Part shown: positions 52,444 to 62,188 of the stretch, piece by piece | Numbering within the stretch: position 1 is the first letter of the stretch | How the letters are laid out: each line of letters opens with the position of its first letter | NCBI RefSeq assembly: GCF_016107525.1 | Contig: NZ_JABASR010000006.1 | Coordinates: forward strand, 124,001-188,000 | DNA from: Psychrobacter aquimaris | Lineage (GTDB): Bacteria > Pseudomonadota > Gammaproteobacteria > Pseudomonadales > Moraxellaceae | Length of the DNA stretch: 64,000 nt | Direction of reading: 5' to 3' | The notes under the pieces: model-generated | What the model saw: only the letters and a program-made list of their open reading frames with translations | Database searches by the model: none | Told to the model about the DNA's origin: nothing | Made by a program: the position numbers and the translations under genes

Positions 52444-53154
52444 TTATAAATAGTCAAATTTACCAGAAGAGAGCAACAGTTTATTTAATTGCTCAGGCGT
52501 ATCAGTAATATAATCTGCACCCCATTTCTTTAGGTTTTTTTGATCTTCAGGCGGAATATAACCATAAGCAGCTAGAATCGTCGGCATGCCAGCGGCATTA
52601 CCAGCTTCGATATCACGGATATGATCGCCAACATAAATCACGCTTTCAGCGGCGCCGCGAGGGATACCAAGCTTCTCTAACGCCGCATACATAGGCTCTG
52701 GATCGGGTTTTGAGCGAGACACATCATCAGGACAGACCAAAGCAGAACAGCGCCCGTCTAACTGCATCTTGTCTAGTAACTTCTCTGCCAGATAACGCGG
52801 CTTGTTGGTCACAATACCCCATGGCACCCCTTTTTCTTCAAGAGCAGTCAACACATCTTCTAATTCAGCGAACACACAACTATCGACGCATATCTCAGCT
52901 TCATAATCATCTAAAAACTGTTGGCGAAACTCCTGCAAAGCTTCTTCGCTAACCTCAATTTGATCGTTATGACGTAGCATCAACTGTACCATCGCTGAAG
53001 CACCAGCAGAAACTTGCTCGCGAATTTCTGCTTCAGGGGGTGCTTGCCAATCATTTTCGCGGCTCATTTTACCGATAATACGGACAAAATCAGCAGCCGT
53101 ATCGATTAATGTCCCATCGAGATCAAATAAAACCGCTTTTACAAATTGGCTCAT
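52444..53154 (-). CDS. gph: phosphoglycolate phosphatase-like HAD hydrolase
   Basis: A 236-residue HAD-family phosphatase. Motif I is LFDLDGTLIDTAADF, motif II ITVTNKPR-type (VTNKPRYLAEKLLD), motif III around SKPDPEPMYAALEKLG, motif IV VIYVGDHIRDIEAGNAAGM. It probably removes 2-phosphoglycolate produced by DNA repair; other small phosphates are possible. The ATG at 53154 is chosen over an earlier one (53211) because MSQFVKAVLFDLDGTL fits the family. Encoded between ubiG and yciK. Confidence 0.92.
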   Translation of the reverse strand: MSQFVKAVLFDLDGTLIDTAADFVRIIGKMSRENDWQAPPEAEIREQVSAGASAMVQLMLRHNDQIEVSEEALQEFRQQFLDDYEAEICVDSCVFAELEDVLTALEEKGVPWGIVTNKPRYLAEKLLDKMQLDGRCSALVCPDDVSRSKPDPEPMYAALEKLGIPRGAAESVIYVGDHIRDIEAGNAAGMPTILAAYGYIPPEDQKNLKKWGADYITDTPEQLNKLLLSSGKFDYL

Positions 53155-53229
53155 AGTGAATGCTCTTAATATAGATAAGGTGTTGAGTGAAATAATATGA
53201 CATGAAAACAACCAAATACGGCATTCAGC

Positions 53230-54069
53230 TTAAGCCAGTGGCTTGTGTACTGCCATCATGTAATTAACATCGACATTTTGAGCCAGCCAATAACGCTTGG
53301 TCAGCGGATTATAATGCAAGCCAATGATATCTTGACGTGTGAATCCCGCATCAATTGCCATTTTATCTAATTCGGCTGGCGTGATAAATTTGGCATAGTC
53401 ATGAGTGCCACGATCGAGCAAACGCAACACATACTCTGCGCCAACGATGGCAAACAGATATGATTTAGGGTTTCGATTGATCGTCGATAATACGCAGACA
53501 CCGCCTGGTGCCAATAACTCAAAGCACGCCTGCACAATCGAGCTGGGATCAGGCACATGCTCGAGCATCTCCATGCAAGTCACTATATCGAACTGACCTG
53601 CATGAGTTTTGGCTAGTTCTTCTACTGGGATATGCTGATAGCGCAGCGTCTCATGTAAAGCGCTTTGCTCTGCATGCAGCGCTGCCGCTTTTAGGTTTTC
53701 GGTACCTAAATCAATCCCTGTCACATCCGCACCGCGACGTGCCATAGACTCTGACAATATACCGCCGCCACAGCCGACATCGAGCACTTTTTTTCCAGCC
53801 AAGCCGGTTTCAGCCGTTTTATGAATATCTGTATCAGCACTGTCATTTTGATAACTGCGCTTGACGTTTTCTTCTATCCAATTTAGACGCAGTGGATTTA
53901 TTTCATGCAAAGTCGCAAAGGCACCCGTCTTACTCCACCATTCGCTTGCCAACTTATTAAACTTGTCGACTTCGCTAGGATCTACATTAATGGCGGTAGC
54001 CGTTGTATCATCAAGACCGCTGTTTGCTTGCTCATTCAAAGAAGGCGAGGAAGATAGAGCTGAGCTCAT
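53230..54069 (-). CDS. ubiG: ubiquinone biosynthesis O-methyltransferase UbiG
   Basis: An S-adenosylmethionine-dependent methyltransferase (279 residues) acting twice in ubiquinone synthesis. Motif I KVLDVGCGGGILSESMARRG, motif Post-I VTGIDLGTENLKAA, motif II FDIVTCMEMLEHVPDP and KSYLFAIVGAEYVL plus the family signature EFNKLASEWW-like EVDKFNKLASEWWSKTG are all seen. The N-terminal 30 residues are extra. It heads the ubiG-gph-yciK unit and is divergent from dsbA. Confidence 0.96.
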   Translation of the reverse strand: MSSALSSSPSLNEQANSGLDDTTATAINVDPSEVDKFNKLASEWWSKTGAFATLHEINPLRLNWIEENVKRSYQNDSADTDIHKTAETGLAGKKVLDVGCGGGILSESMARRGADVTGIDLGTENLKAAALHAEQSALHETLRYQHIPVEELAKTHAGQFDIVTCMEMLEHVPDPSSIVQACFELLAPGGVCVLSTINRNPKSYLFAIVGAEYVLRLLDRGTHDYAKFITPAELDKMAIDAGFTRQDIIGLHYNPLTKRYWLAQNVDVNYMMAVHKPLA

Positions 54070-54518
54070 TGCATTTTTCCTTTATTGTCATTATCGTTGT
54101 AATCATATACAGTGCACAATTATGTGCCTAATATTAGCATGAGAGCGGCAGCTTTGTCGTGAGTACATCGTCACCGATTGTGAATGCTCTTAGCAAACGT
54201 TCATACTTTCTGTACCGTTTTTTTAGAGGATAGATGCCTCAAACAGCTTAAAATCTAAATAATAAGACGCTAAAAAAATTCCAAAAAACTTGGTGAAATA
54301 AGCCTTAAATAATGGCTCACAGCTTTACAACCATTAGTTAAGAATCGGATTCACAAGCGACCATGTTTTACGTTATTATAGTCGATACGTCACTATAGTT
54401 CGATTATACTCGACGCTGTCTCGTTTGGGCACTTTAAAAACCTGTGCGCTATACCCAAAACCATACGATACTAAAACATCTCAACAAACCCTAAGTTTTC
54501 ACACCTCAAGGATAAAGT
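54070..54518. other. divergent intergenic region ubiG/dsbA
   Basis: This 449-base stretch separates the two genes. An AAGGATAAAGT ribosome site precedes dsbA. A short internal inverted repeat (TATAGTCGA.../...CGACGCTG region near 54378) is weak. No frame was recognised. Confidence 0.5.
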
Positions 54519-55139
54519 ATGAAACGTGTCATCACACTGACTGGTCTGGCCATGGCCATTGGACTTGCCACTATGGGCGCACAAGCTGCCGACTATGTCG
54601 CCGGAAAAGACTATCGCGTGCTAGACAATCCAGAAAAAATCAGCGGTGATGCTATCATTGTTCGTGAGTTTTTTTGGTATGGTTGCCCGCATTGTAACGT
54701 TCTTAACCCACATATGGAAAAATGGGCTAAAAACAAAGACAAAGACGTTGCCTTTTTCAAAACGCCAGCAGCGCTTAACCCTGTCTGGGAAGCGAACGCT
54801 CGTGGTTTCTATGCCGCTCAGCTGCTAGGGTTTGAAGACAAGACTCATGACGCATTATTTGATGCCATTCACAAAGATGGTAAGAAAATCTTTGACCAAT
54901 CATCATTAAGCAAATGGTATGCATCGAAAGGCGTTAATGAGAAGAAATTCAATAGCCTTTATAATTCATTCGCCGTTGGTACAAAAATTGGTCGTTCACA
55001 AGCAGGCGCTAAGCGTTATCAGCTCTCTGGTGTGCCAGCAGTCGTCGTGCAAGGCAAATACGTTGTAACTGGTGAAAGTGCCACTGTACCTAAAGTCGTT
55101 GACTATTTGGTTGACAAAGTTCGTGCTGAAAAGAAATAG
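54519..55139 (+). CDS. dsbA: thiol:disulfide interchange protein DsbA
   Basis: A 206-residue periplasmic oxidase that forms disulfides in exported proteins. Signal peptide MKRVITLTGLAMAIGLATMG with cleavage near QAA|DYV; active site C56-P-H-C59 (FFWYGCPHCN); cis-proline SGVPAVVV. Pattern FFWYGCPHCNVLNPHMEKW and the length fit the DsbA subgroup of Psychrobacter/Acinetobacter. A bidirectional terminator follows. Confidence 0.96.
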   Translation: MKRVITLTGLAMAIGLATMGAQAADYVAGKDYRVLDNPEKISGDAIIVREFFWYGCPHCNVLNPHMEKWAKNKDKDVAFFKTPAALNPVWEANARGFYAAQLLGFEDKTHDALFDAIHKDGKKIFDQSSLSKWYASKGVNEKKFNSLYNSFAVGTKIGRSQAGAKRYQLSGVPAVVVQGKYVVTGESATVPKVVDYLVDKVRAEKK

Positions 55140-55230
55140 GTTAAGTACTAATATAAATTAGGTACCGTTATAAATTAGGGACTAGCATTTATCTGCAAGT
55201 GTCATTTGTACCTAAATGCTCTTACCCATA

Positions 55231-55263
55231 AAAAAGCCAATCACTTGATGATTGGCTTTTTTT
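55231..55263. terminator. intrinsic terminator of dsbA
   Basis: AAAAAGCCAATCA-CTTGA-TGATTGGCTTTTTT, 90 bases after the stop. Confidence 0.85.
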
Positions 55264-55340
55264 ATTTGCAGACTAAATTAATTTATAAGTGGAGATATTG
55301 TATAAATAGTGGTCAAAGCTATTTAGCCGCTATCACCTTA

Positions 55341-55859
55341 TTATTTTTCTTTTTTCAATTGCGACAAAATAGTGACTTCACGAATATAACTGGCTAAATC
55401 TGCTTTAGACTCTGCCATCAGCTCATCGTCTTGGGTATGTTTGGCGTACTCAATCCATAACAGTAATTGATACATACTATTTTGTTCAGATGCTTGGTAT
55501 TGTTTAACGAACTGCTTAAGCGTCCCTTCATCATTAATATTTAAACGCTCAAACCAACTTTCTATTTTTGAGACCTGTTCTTTAGGGAAAAACGCATCAA
55601 ATAATGCTTTTACCAATTCGTGGCGGTTTTCTTCACTAATCAGCTTACCAACGCGCTTGGTTTGGCGAATACGAGCATTAGCGCTGGTGATATCGGCCAA
55701 TGCCATGAGTTCTGCCATAAAATAGTCACTAGCTGGCAGATTTTTGAGTTGCTTTTTCGATAAGCTGGCAAGTGGTATCGACAACTTCTGCAAGCGCTCA
55801 TGGGCTTTTTTAAGTTCAGTGCGCGAGACGCGCATATCCTGTTCTTTCCAGTCAATCAT
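55341..55859 (-). CDS. ribosome-associated protein DarP/YjgA
   Basis: A 172-residue protein of the DUF615 family. DarP acts in late assembly of the 50S ribosomal subunit (family knowledge). The typical segments are VSRTELKKAHERLQKLSIPLASL, ADITSANARIRQTKRVGKLI and LASYIREVTILSQ. The start MIDWKEQDMRVSRTEL agrees with related proteins. It follows rapZ downstream on the same strand after about 100 bases. Confidence 0.92.
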   Translation of the reverse strand: MIDWKEQDMRVSRTELKKAHERLQKLSIPLASLSKKQLKNLPASDYFMAELMALADITSANARIRQTKRVGKLISEENRHELVKALFDAFFPKEQVSKIESWFERLNINDEGTLKQFVKQYQASEQNSMYQLLLWIEYAKHTQDDELMAESKADLASYIREVTILSQLKKEK

Positions 55860-55959
55860 AAAAGCTTTCCAAAATAATAAATAATAAAATTAACAGGGGC
55901 ATGCTCTCATTTTAGGAATAGTCATAAAAATGAAGATATGCCCCAGTGTTTACCAATAA

Positions 55960-56925
55960 CTACCAACGATTTTTTTCACGATGTTTCGCCAGCACTTTTA
56001 TACTTTGCGGCACAACATTGGCAAGACGACGTTGTAAATTATCGGTGATGAATACTGAACGATGCTTACCACCAGTACAGCCAATAGCCACTGTCACTGT
56101 ATGGCGGTTATTGTGTAAAAATTCGGGCAACCAACGGGTTAAAAACTTATCTATATCATCAGTCATCTCAGCCACTTCTGGATAGTCGGCAAAGAATGCG
56201 GCAACTTCCGTGTCTAGACCTGTCGAAGTACGCAGTTCAGGGTTCCAATGTGGATTCGGCAAAATCCTCACATCAAAGACAAAATCTGCATCAATAGGAC
56301 TGCCATATTTAAAGCCAAAAGACAGCAGATTAATCACAATCTGATTGTCCACGCCGACATGTTCACGCAAGCTGTCTTTCAGTTGATGAATATTCAAATT
56401 GCTGGTATCAATTCTGATATCGGCATGACCTGCGATAGGCTCTAACAGCTCCACTTCTTTTTTAATCGCGGCAGGTAGATTAAAAGCAATGTGCTTGGCA
56501 TTATCACTATCGATATCCTGTGACATCAGCGGATGTACGCGGCGTGTCGCATTAAAACGTGCTATCAAAGTGCTTTCTTGCGCGGTCACATACACCACTT
56601 TGACCGCATGCGCCCCATATGTTTTCTTTAAGGATGCATGCATCTCTGCAAACTTGGATAGATCCGCTCGCGGTGTTCGAATATCAACACCAAGCGCAAT
56701 ACGACGAATCCCACTTTCATTGACCAATTTATGCGCAGCATCCGGCAATAAGGATAACGGTAAGTTATCAATAGAATAATATCCTAAATCTTCTAAAATA
56801 TTTAATACTGAGGTTTTACCTGAGCCTGAACGCCCTGATACCACCAGAATACTGAGCTTATCGGTTGCTATTTTACACGCTACCTGCTCAGATTGACTGT
56901 TATTTTCACCCTGACTCACATCCAT
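55960..56925 (-). CDS. rapZ: RNase adapter protein RapZ
   Basis: A 321-residue P-loop protein. In enterics RapZ guides RNase E to the small RNA GlmZ and so controls glucosamine-6-phosphate synthesis. Walker A is VVSGRSGSGKTSVLNILED; VYVTAQESTLIARFNATRRVHPL and the C-terminal IGCTGGKHRSVFITD are family signatures. The N-terminal 25 residues are extra. In enterics rapZ lies with ptsN in the rpoN region; here it follows panC by 42 bases, so the operon context differs. Confidence 0.95.
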   Translation of the reverse strand: MDVSQGENNSQSEQVACKIATDKLSILVVSGRSGSGKTSVLNILEDLGYYSIDNLPLSLLPDAAHKLVNESGIRRIALGVDIRTPRADLSKFAEMHASLKKTYGAHAVKVVYVTAQESTLIARFNATRRVHPLMSQDIDSDNAKHIAFNLPAAIKKEVELLEPIAGHADIRIDTSNLNIHQLKDSLREHVGVDNQIVINLLSFGFKYGSPIDADFVFDVRILPNPHWNPELRTSTGLDTEVAAFFADYPEVAEMTDDIDKFLTRWLPEFLHNNRHTVTVAIGCTGGKHRSVFITDNLQRRLANVVPQSIKVLAKHREKNRW

Positions 56926-56967
56926 GATTCACCCATTCTAGTCCATTGCATCCTGAAAATTACTATG

Positions 56968-57876
56968 TCACAACGATTGATCCACCGTCACCAATTGATT
57001 GTCTAACAAACGTGCGCGTCCTAGCCAAGCAGCGACTAAAATCATCAAACTCTTATTTTCTGCATTAAAAGTTACAGTATCATTAGCGAGTGACTCTAGC
57101 GTATCGGTTTTAATGTCTAAATAATCAATAATGAAGCCAGCATCCGTAATACGCTGATGCGTTTCTGCTAACAACGACTGAACAGCTTGTTGGCTCTGTT
57201 CGCCTCTCTCTAGCTGCTTTGCTAAATATTGTAGCGCTTGATGGATAACAGGCGCTACCTCACGTTCAGTAGCACTTAAATATTGGTTACGTGATGAAAG
57301 CGCCAAACCATCTGCAGCGCGGACAATAGGTGCCCCTATAATTTCAATGGGATAACTTAAATCACGTACCAATTGCTTAATAATCGCTAATTGCTGATAA
57401 TCTTTTTGTCCAAAAATAGCCATATCCGGTTGTACAATATTGAACAGTTTAGAGACGACAATACCAACACCGTCAAAATGCCCAGGGCGTGATTGACCAC
57501 ATAATTGAGTGGTAATAGCTCCCGCGAGAACGGAGGTTGGCGGCGGTAAGACTGGGTACATCTCTTCAATACTGGGCGCAAACACATAATCAGTATCGAC
57601 CGTTGCTAGCTTAGCGACATCCTCATCCAGCGTGCGAGGATAACTATCAAAGTCCTCTCCCGCGCCAAATTGAGTAGGGTTGACAAAAATACTAACCACC
57701 ACGATATCAGCCTGTTGCTTGGCTATTTTCACTAATTCAAGATGACCAGCATGCAGATTGCCCATCGTTGGCACTAAAGCGATACGCTGTGGGCTATCTT
57801 GATTGTCATTTTTTTGTCCACGATAAGACTGTAAAGCCGTACGCAATGCGGAGATATGATGATGAATGATTGGCAT
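56968..57876 (-). CDS. panC: pantothenate synthetase
   Basis: A 302-residue ATP-dependent ligase joining pantoate and beta-alanine. The nucleotide-binding PTMGNLHAGHLEL and KxxxS-type region GLALSSRNQYL are seen, along with FGQKDYQQLAIIKQLVRDL. It starts 41 bases after the panB stop, so panB and panC are clearly co-transcribed. Confidence 0.97.
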   Translation of the reverse strand: MPIIHHHISALRTALQSYRGQKNDNQDSPQRIALVPTMGNLHAGHLELVKIAKQQADIVVVSIFVNPTQFGAGEDFDSYPRTLDEDVAKLATVDTDYVFAPSIEEMYPVLPPPTSVLAGAITTQLCGQSRPGHFDGVGIVVSKLFNIVQPDMAIFGQKDYQQLAIIKQLVRDLSYPIEIIGAPIVRAADGLALSSRNQYLSATEREVAPVIHQALQYLAKQLERGEQSQQAVQSLLAETHQRITDAGFIIDYLDIKTDTLESLANDTVTFNAENKSLMILVAAWLGRARLLDNQLVTVDQSL

Positions 57877-57917
57877 GGTTAACTATTCTTCTACTGATAA
57901 TCGTAAAAACTAAAATG

Positions 57918-58718
57918 TTAGCTAAACTGGTGCTGCTCGGTTGGAAAACTGCCTTCACGTACTGACTGCTGGTAAAGGGCAAATGCGCCTTCGATACTGT
58001 GCGCGCTATTACGCTCATCGGTCAAAAAGTCATGAATAAAGCGCGGGACACGGCCGTGTGCCATACCTAGCATGTCATGCATGACCAACACTTGACCATC
58101 TGTATCTGCGCCAGCACCAATCCCAATAACTGGCACTGCGACGGCTTCCGTCACTGCTTTTGCAAGCTCAGCAGGTACGCACTCTAACACTAACAGCGCA
58201 GCACCTACCGCAACGACTGCTTTCGCATCAGCAAGCAATTGATCAGCCGCTTCGTCACCACGACCTTGGATTTTATAACCACCAAACACATTGACTGATT
58301 GCGGTGTTAATCCTAAATGCACACAAGTAGGCGTCCCTGCTTGCGCCAAAGTCGTGATTAAATCGCAAAGCTCACTACCACCTTCAATCTTAATCACATG
58401 CGCGCCCGACTGCATCAGCTGACGACTATTGGCAACCGCTTCTGGCAGGGTCACATAGCTCATGAATGGCAAGTCAGCCAATATCAGCGCGTGTTTATTG
58501 CTACGGGCAATATTGGCTGTATGATAAGCCATGTCATTGACAGTCACGGGTAACGTTGAGTCGTGACCTTGCACCACCATGCCCAAGCTATCCCCAATTA
58601 GAATCGTATCAATTTCGGCTTTTTCCATCATTCGTGCAAACATCGAGTCATAACAGGTCAAGCAAGTGAACTTGGTACCGTCTTTTTTAAACTTATTTAG
58701 AGTAGATAATGTCGTCAT
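57918..58718 (-). CDS. panB: 3-methyl-2-oxobutanoate hydroxymethyltransferase
   Basis: The first enzyme of pantothenate synthesis, forming ketopantoate; 266 residues. Seen: CYDSMFARMMEKAEIDTILIGDSLGMVVQGHDSTLPVTV-type start (metal Asp), IKIEGG, HLGLTPQSVN, and ECVPAELAK (catalytic Glu). A GAGGG ribosome site precedes the ATG. Pairs with panC. Confidence 0.97.
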   Translation of the reverse strand: MTTLSTLNKFKKDGTKFTCLTCYDSMFARMMEKAEIDTILIGDSLGMVVQGHDSTLPVTVNDMAYHTANIARSNKHALILADLPFMSYVTLPEAVANSRQLMQSGAHVIKIEGGSELCDLITTLAQAGTPTCVHLGLTPQSVNVFGGYKIQGRGDEAADQLLADAKAVVAVGAALLVLECVPAELAKAVTEAVAVPVIGIGAGADTDGQVLVMHDMLGMAHGRVPRFIHDFLTDERNSAHSIEGAFALYQQSVREGSFPTEQHQFS

Positions 58719-58844
58719 ATGACCCTCAATTAATCTGCAATGCCTTTAATTATCAATATTGCTACTATCAGAGCTAGACTTGAAATACGTTAGATGAATC
58801 TTTCAAACATTTAACATCTATCACTCAGCATCATTTACTTATAA

Positions 58845-59375
58845 TCAATCGCTTGATAATAATGTTAAACCTGTCCAATCGCGACTTTGTGAATAGTCAC
58901 TTATCAACTTACCGGCGATGGTTAAATTTGGCGCCAATTCTCGCAGTGGTATTAAGACAAAATTGCGCTCACTTAAGCCAGCGTGCGGTATTGTCAGTGT
59001 TGGATCAGTAATCTGTATCTCACCGTATAACAAAATATCGACATCCAAACTACGCTCACCCCAACGCCGTATTCGTGCACGCTTAGCCTCTTTTTCTAAC
59101 TGTTGACAGTAAGCAAGCAACTCAAAAGGCAGCAATATCGTCTCAAACCCAGCGACGGCATTAACAAAATCAGGCTGATCTTGCGGCCCCATAGGCGCTG
59201 AAGCGTAAAACGAAGAAACTCGAACCGCACGTATTTGCTTATGCTCTTGCATCGCTGCGATTGCCTGCTGCAAATGTTCTACTGGTGAACCCAAGTCGTT
59301 AGACAAATTGCTACCCAGACCTACGTAGCAGGTTACCCAATTCGCGTTGCCCGCATCGTTAGTAATATTAGACAT
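58845..59375 (-). CDS. folK: 2-amino-4-hydroxy-6-hydroxymethyldihydropteridine pyrophosphokinase
   Basis: HPPK transfers pyrophosphate to the pterin in folate synthesis. The 176-residue protein shows VTCYVGLGSNLSNDLGSPV, VRVSSFYASAPMGPQDQPDFVNAVAG, RRWGERSLDVDILLYGE (magnesium-binding) and IPHAGLSERNFVLIPL. The ATG at 59375 overlaps the end of pcnB by eight bases; an upstream extension to 59432 is not needed. Translational coupling to pcnB is likely. Confidence 0.94.
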   Translation of the reverse strand: MSNITNDAGNANWVTCYVGLGSNLSNDLGSPVEHLQQAIAAMQEHKQIRAVRVSSFYASAPMGPQDQPDFVNAVAGFETILLPFELLAYCQQLEKEAKRARIRRWGERSLDVDILLYGEIQITDPTLTIPHAGLSERNFVLIPLRELAPNLTIAGKLISDYSQSRDWTGLTLLSSD

Positions 59376-61647
59376 TGTCAGTACTAGGCTGGCGACGGCG
59401 ACGTTTCGATGGGATAGGGCCTTTATTGTCATTCACACTACTCGTACCAACATTGCCATTTGCAGCTTGGCTGGTTTTAGCAGACTTTGCTTCTGTCGCT
59501 TTGGTTGGTTTTTTAGCGCTTGCAGGTGTCGTAACCTTCGCCACTTTCTTGCGCTCAGCCGTTTTTTTAGCCGGAATATCTGTTTTATTAGTAGGCTGGG
59601 CTGCGGGCTTAGGTGCTTTTTTTGCATACTTTGCTACAGCTTTAACATCGTTGTTAGTCGTTACTTGCGTCTCTGTATTACTAGCAAGATTTATACTATC
59701 TACACTCGGCTGACGACGGCGACGCTTATGCGGTATCGGCTCATTATTCATACTGACGAGCGATGGCGATCTTGCTACCGAGCGAGCCACAGATGAAGGC
59801 ATAACCTCTGACTGTGTTGCTTTTGGCTGCTGAGCTTGATTTGAGCGATCAGGTTTACTGTCAGCCTTACTACTATAAGAGTTGGCATCAGAACTGGCAT
59901 CCTGATTTTTTAGTGCTTTCTCAGCCGATACATTCTTATGGGCAGGTTTTTTCTGCGCCGCCTCTTGACGACTATCAGGCTTATCGCCATTTGATAGCTG
60001 CTTTTTTAATGGCGGCACGACTTTTTCATGCTCGATTACAAAAAGTGGTGCAGGCTTGGAATGATGGCGTTTATTTGCCGCTTGGTTGCTGCTATTGGCA
60101 AGAGATAGCAGTCGTAACTGAGCAAGCTCATGACTATCTTGACTTACTTGCTGCGATTCATAGTGCTTGTTGTTACTGCCACCAGATTGCTTAACAGAGT
60201 CTGATTGACTGGCAGCGCGGCGACGGCGTGCTGGAATATTTGACGGGTCATTTACCATATTCTGATCATTCCTACCCTGCTCAGCAGTATCATTGGCTTT
60301 GCTGTGCTTGGTATTTTTTTGATGAGATATTGAGTGATCGATGCTATTTGACTCTGAATTTTGATGATTACGCCCACGACCACGCTGCGCTTGTTGCCCT
60401 TTTTTATAGGCACCGCGACGAATATTTTCATCAAAATCATCAATGGCTTGCTGCTGCTCTCGTTCAGACAATGTCTGATAGGTCTGCCACCAATCGCCCA
60501 TACCATTGGTCGACTCTGATAACGGATGCTCAGCATCACCGCATTGCTCACGCAATAACAAAAAGTCAAAACCTGCGCGAAAACGTGGATGCTCAGAGAG
60601 CTGGACGATTTGTTTGCTACGCGGGGCTGCAAGTCTTGGCTGCAATATCCAGATATCACGGATAAACTGCTCTGCAAATTTAGGAATCGCGGTCTTGATA
60701 CGTTGACGATCAATCACTTTACCAGCGGCGTGCATTTGCGCTTCAGCAAACGGCATATTGCGCTTCTTGGCTTTTGCCAACTGATGCAGATAGTTTTCCC
60801 ATAATAGCGCGGCATAAAAGAACGCCGGATTGATACTTTTGCCCGCAGCAATACGTTTGTCGGTATTAATAGCGACTTGATTGACCAGTGCACTTGGCTC
60901 AGACGGTGGATAGATAATTAAGCTATCAATCGCCCCTGACTCAAACAATAGCGGCAATAATGGCACCAGATAACCACCAGTAAACATCTTCTGGGTTTCA
61001 TCATAGAGACGATGCGGTGATATTTGCTCAAGCAATGCCCAGTTGCCATCATGAAACTGATCGGCTAACTCGTCATCAAACTCAAAACCGAGCTTGGCTT
61101 TGAAACGTAAAGCACGCAACAAACGTACTGGATCTTCTTCGATACGCACTGGCGCATGGCCGAGCAGACGAATGATTTTATTATCAATGTCGTCAAGCGC
61201 ACCGCAAAAATCATGAACCACGCCTTTAAGTGGTTGATAATAAAGCGCATTAATAGAAAAATCACGACGAGAGAAGTCTTGTTTGATATCACCCCAAACA
61301 TTATCACGCAGGATCATACCGTCTTGATTGGTATTAGCATCATTGGTTGGTGGACCACGGAAGGTAGCAACCTCAATCAACTCACGGCCTGAATACACGT
61401 GCGCCAACTGAAAGCGGCGACCGATAATGCGGCAGCGCTTGCCAAAGACGTCTTTGATCTCATGCGGCTTGGCATCAGTGACAGCGTCAAAGTCTTTTGG
61501 ACGTAAACCCAATAAGGTATCACGCACGCCGCCACCGACGATATAGGCATCAAACCCAGCTCGGTTCAAGGTGGCAATCACTTCAGTAATGGAATTGGGT
61601 AATTCAGATTTATTCAGTTCTAACTGCTTGGCGGCACGCTCGGCCAT
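59368..61647 (-). CDS. pcnB: poly(A) polymerase with long arginine-rich tail
   Basis: A 759-residue nucleotidyltransferase that adds A tails to RNA and promotes its decay. The catalytic head is the first 430 residues: GGGVRDTLLGLRPKDFDAVTDA holds GG-VRD and the DxD motif, SRRDFSINALYY, and RIEEDPVRLLRALRFKAKLGFEFD the ERA-like region; DRQRIK follows later. The remaining 330 residues are Lys/Asn/Ser-rich and disordered, with three copies of an IPxRRRR motif (IPARRRRAAS, IPHKRRRRQPS, IPSKRRRRQPS). E. coli PcnB has only about 465 residues, so this tail is unusual. Its 3' end overlaps folK by eight bases. Confidence 0.95.
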   Translation of the reverse strand: MAERAAKQLELNKSELPNSITEVIATLNRAGFDAYIVGGGVRDTLLGLRPKDFDAVTDAKPHEIKDVFGKRCRIIGRRFQLAHVYSGRELIEVATFRGPPTNDANTNQDGMILRDNVWGDIKQDFSRRDFSINALYYQPLKGVVHDFCGALDDIDNKIIRLLGHAPVRIEEDPVRLLRALRFKAKLGFEFDDELADQFHDGNWALLEQISPHRLYDETQKMFTGGYLVPLLPLLFESGAIDSLIIYPPSEPSALVNQVAINTDKRIAAGKSINPAFFYAALLWENYLHQLAKAKKRNMPFAEAQMHAAGKVIDRQRIKTAIPKFAEQFIRDIWILQPRLAAPRSKQIVQLSEHPRFRAGFDFLLLREQCGDAEHPLSESTNGMGDWWQTYQTLSEREQQQAIDDFDENIRRGAYKKGQQAQRGRGRNHQNSESNSIDHSISHQKNTKHSKANDTAEQGRNDQNMVNDPSNIPARRRRAASQSDSVKQSGGSNNKHYESQQVSQDSHELAQLRLLSLANSSNQAANKRHHSKPAPLFVIEHEKVVPPLKKQLSNGDKPDSRQEAAQKKPAHKNVSAEKALKNQDASSDANSYSSKADSKPDRSNQAQQPKATQSEVMPSSVARSVARSPSLVSMNNEPIPHKRRRRQPSVDSINLASNTETQVTTNNDVKAVAKYAKKAPKPAAQPTNKTDIPAKKTAERKKVAKVTTPASAKKPTKATEAKSAKTSQAANGNVGTSSVNDNKGPIPSKRRRRQPSTDNV

Positions 61648-61813
61648 GCATCTACTCCTCGCCGGTATTCTTTAACCACCCCTGATGAACACAGCGTTTA
61701 TCAGGCGGATGTACCTGCTAGTTTAACAAATTTTGCGCCTAGTAGGTGTGTTATGACTGATACTTACGTGCTATTTTGTCAATATTGGGGTTAATTAAAG
61801 CAAAATACTGCCC

Positions 61814-62188
61814 TTAATCTTGTACGCGTAAACGTCCTCGATTTTTCTCAACCGTTTTTGCACCGATACCTTTGACCTTTGCTAACTCATCCACTGTCTT
61901 AAAATCACCAAACATCTCACGATATAAAATAATCGCTTGGGCTTTGCTGCTGCCGATACCGTTTAATGAAACGAGCTCGCCTTCACTAGCACGATTGATA
62001 TTAATGGTGGCTTGGTCACGTACCTGTATTTTGGCACTTTCTTGCACCAATAGATATTCATAAGCCCTTTGAGGACTATCAAAACAAGGCGCAGCTTGAA
62101 CACTGTTCAACATAAAGACCGCCAATATTAGACTGAAAACAGCCATATTGACTAAGCTAAAAAATGAGACCTTATGATAAACGTTCAT
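61814..62188 (-). CDS. ComEA-like helix-hairpin-helix DNA-binding protein
   Basis: A 124-residue exported protein. The first 32 residues form a signal peptide or anchor (VNMAVFSLILAVFMLNSVQA); residues 62-124 are two HhH motifs: INRASEGELVSLNGIGSSKAQAIILYRE and VDELAKVKGIGAKTVEKNRGR. ComEA binds incoming DNA in the periplasm during natural transformation; family likeness is clear, function here inferred. Its ATG overlaps the mazG stop as ATGA, so the two are coupled. Confidence 0.88.
   Translation of the reverse strand: MNVYHKVSFFSLVNMAVFSLILAVFMLNSVQAAPCFDSPQRAYEYLLVQESAKIQVRDQATININRASEGELVSLNGIGSSKAQAIILYREMFGDFKTVDELAKVKGIGAKTVEKNRGRLRVQD

Noticed and set aside
54378..54420. A further MITE-like copy upstream of dsbA
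   Set aside because: The TATAGTCGA start is present, but there is no extended similarity to the two accepted copies.
59347..59796. Plus-strand frames opposite the tail of pcnB
   Set aside because: These arise from the low-complexity tail read backwards; no start signal or domain is present.
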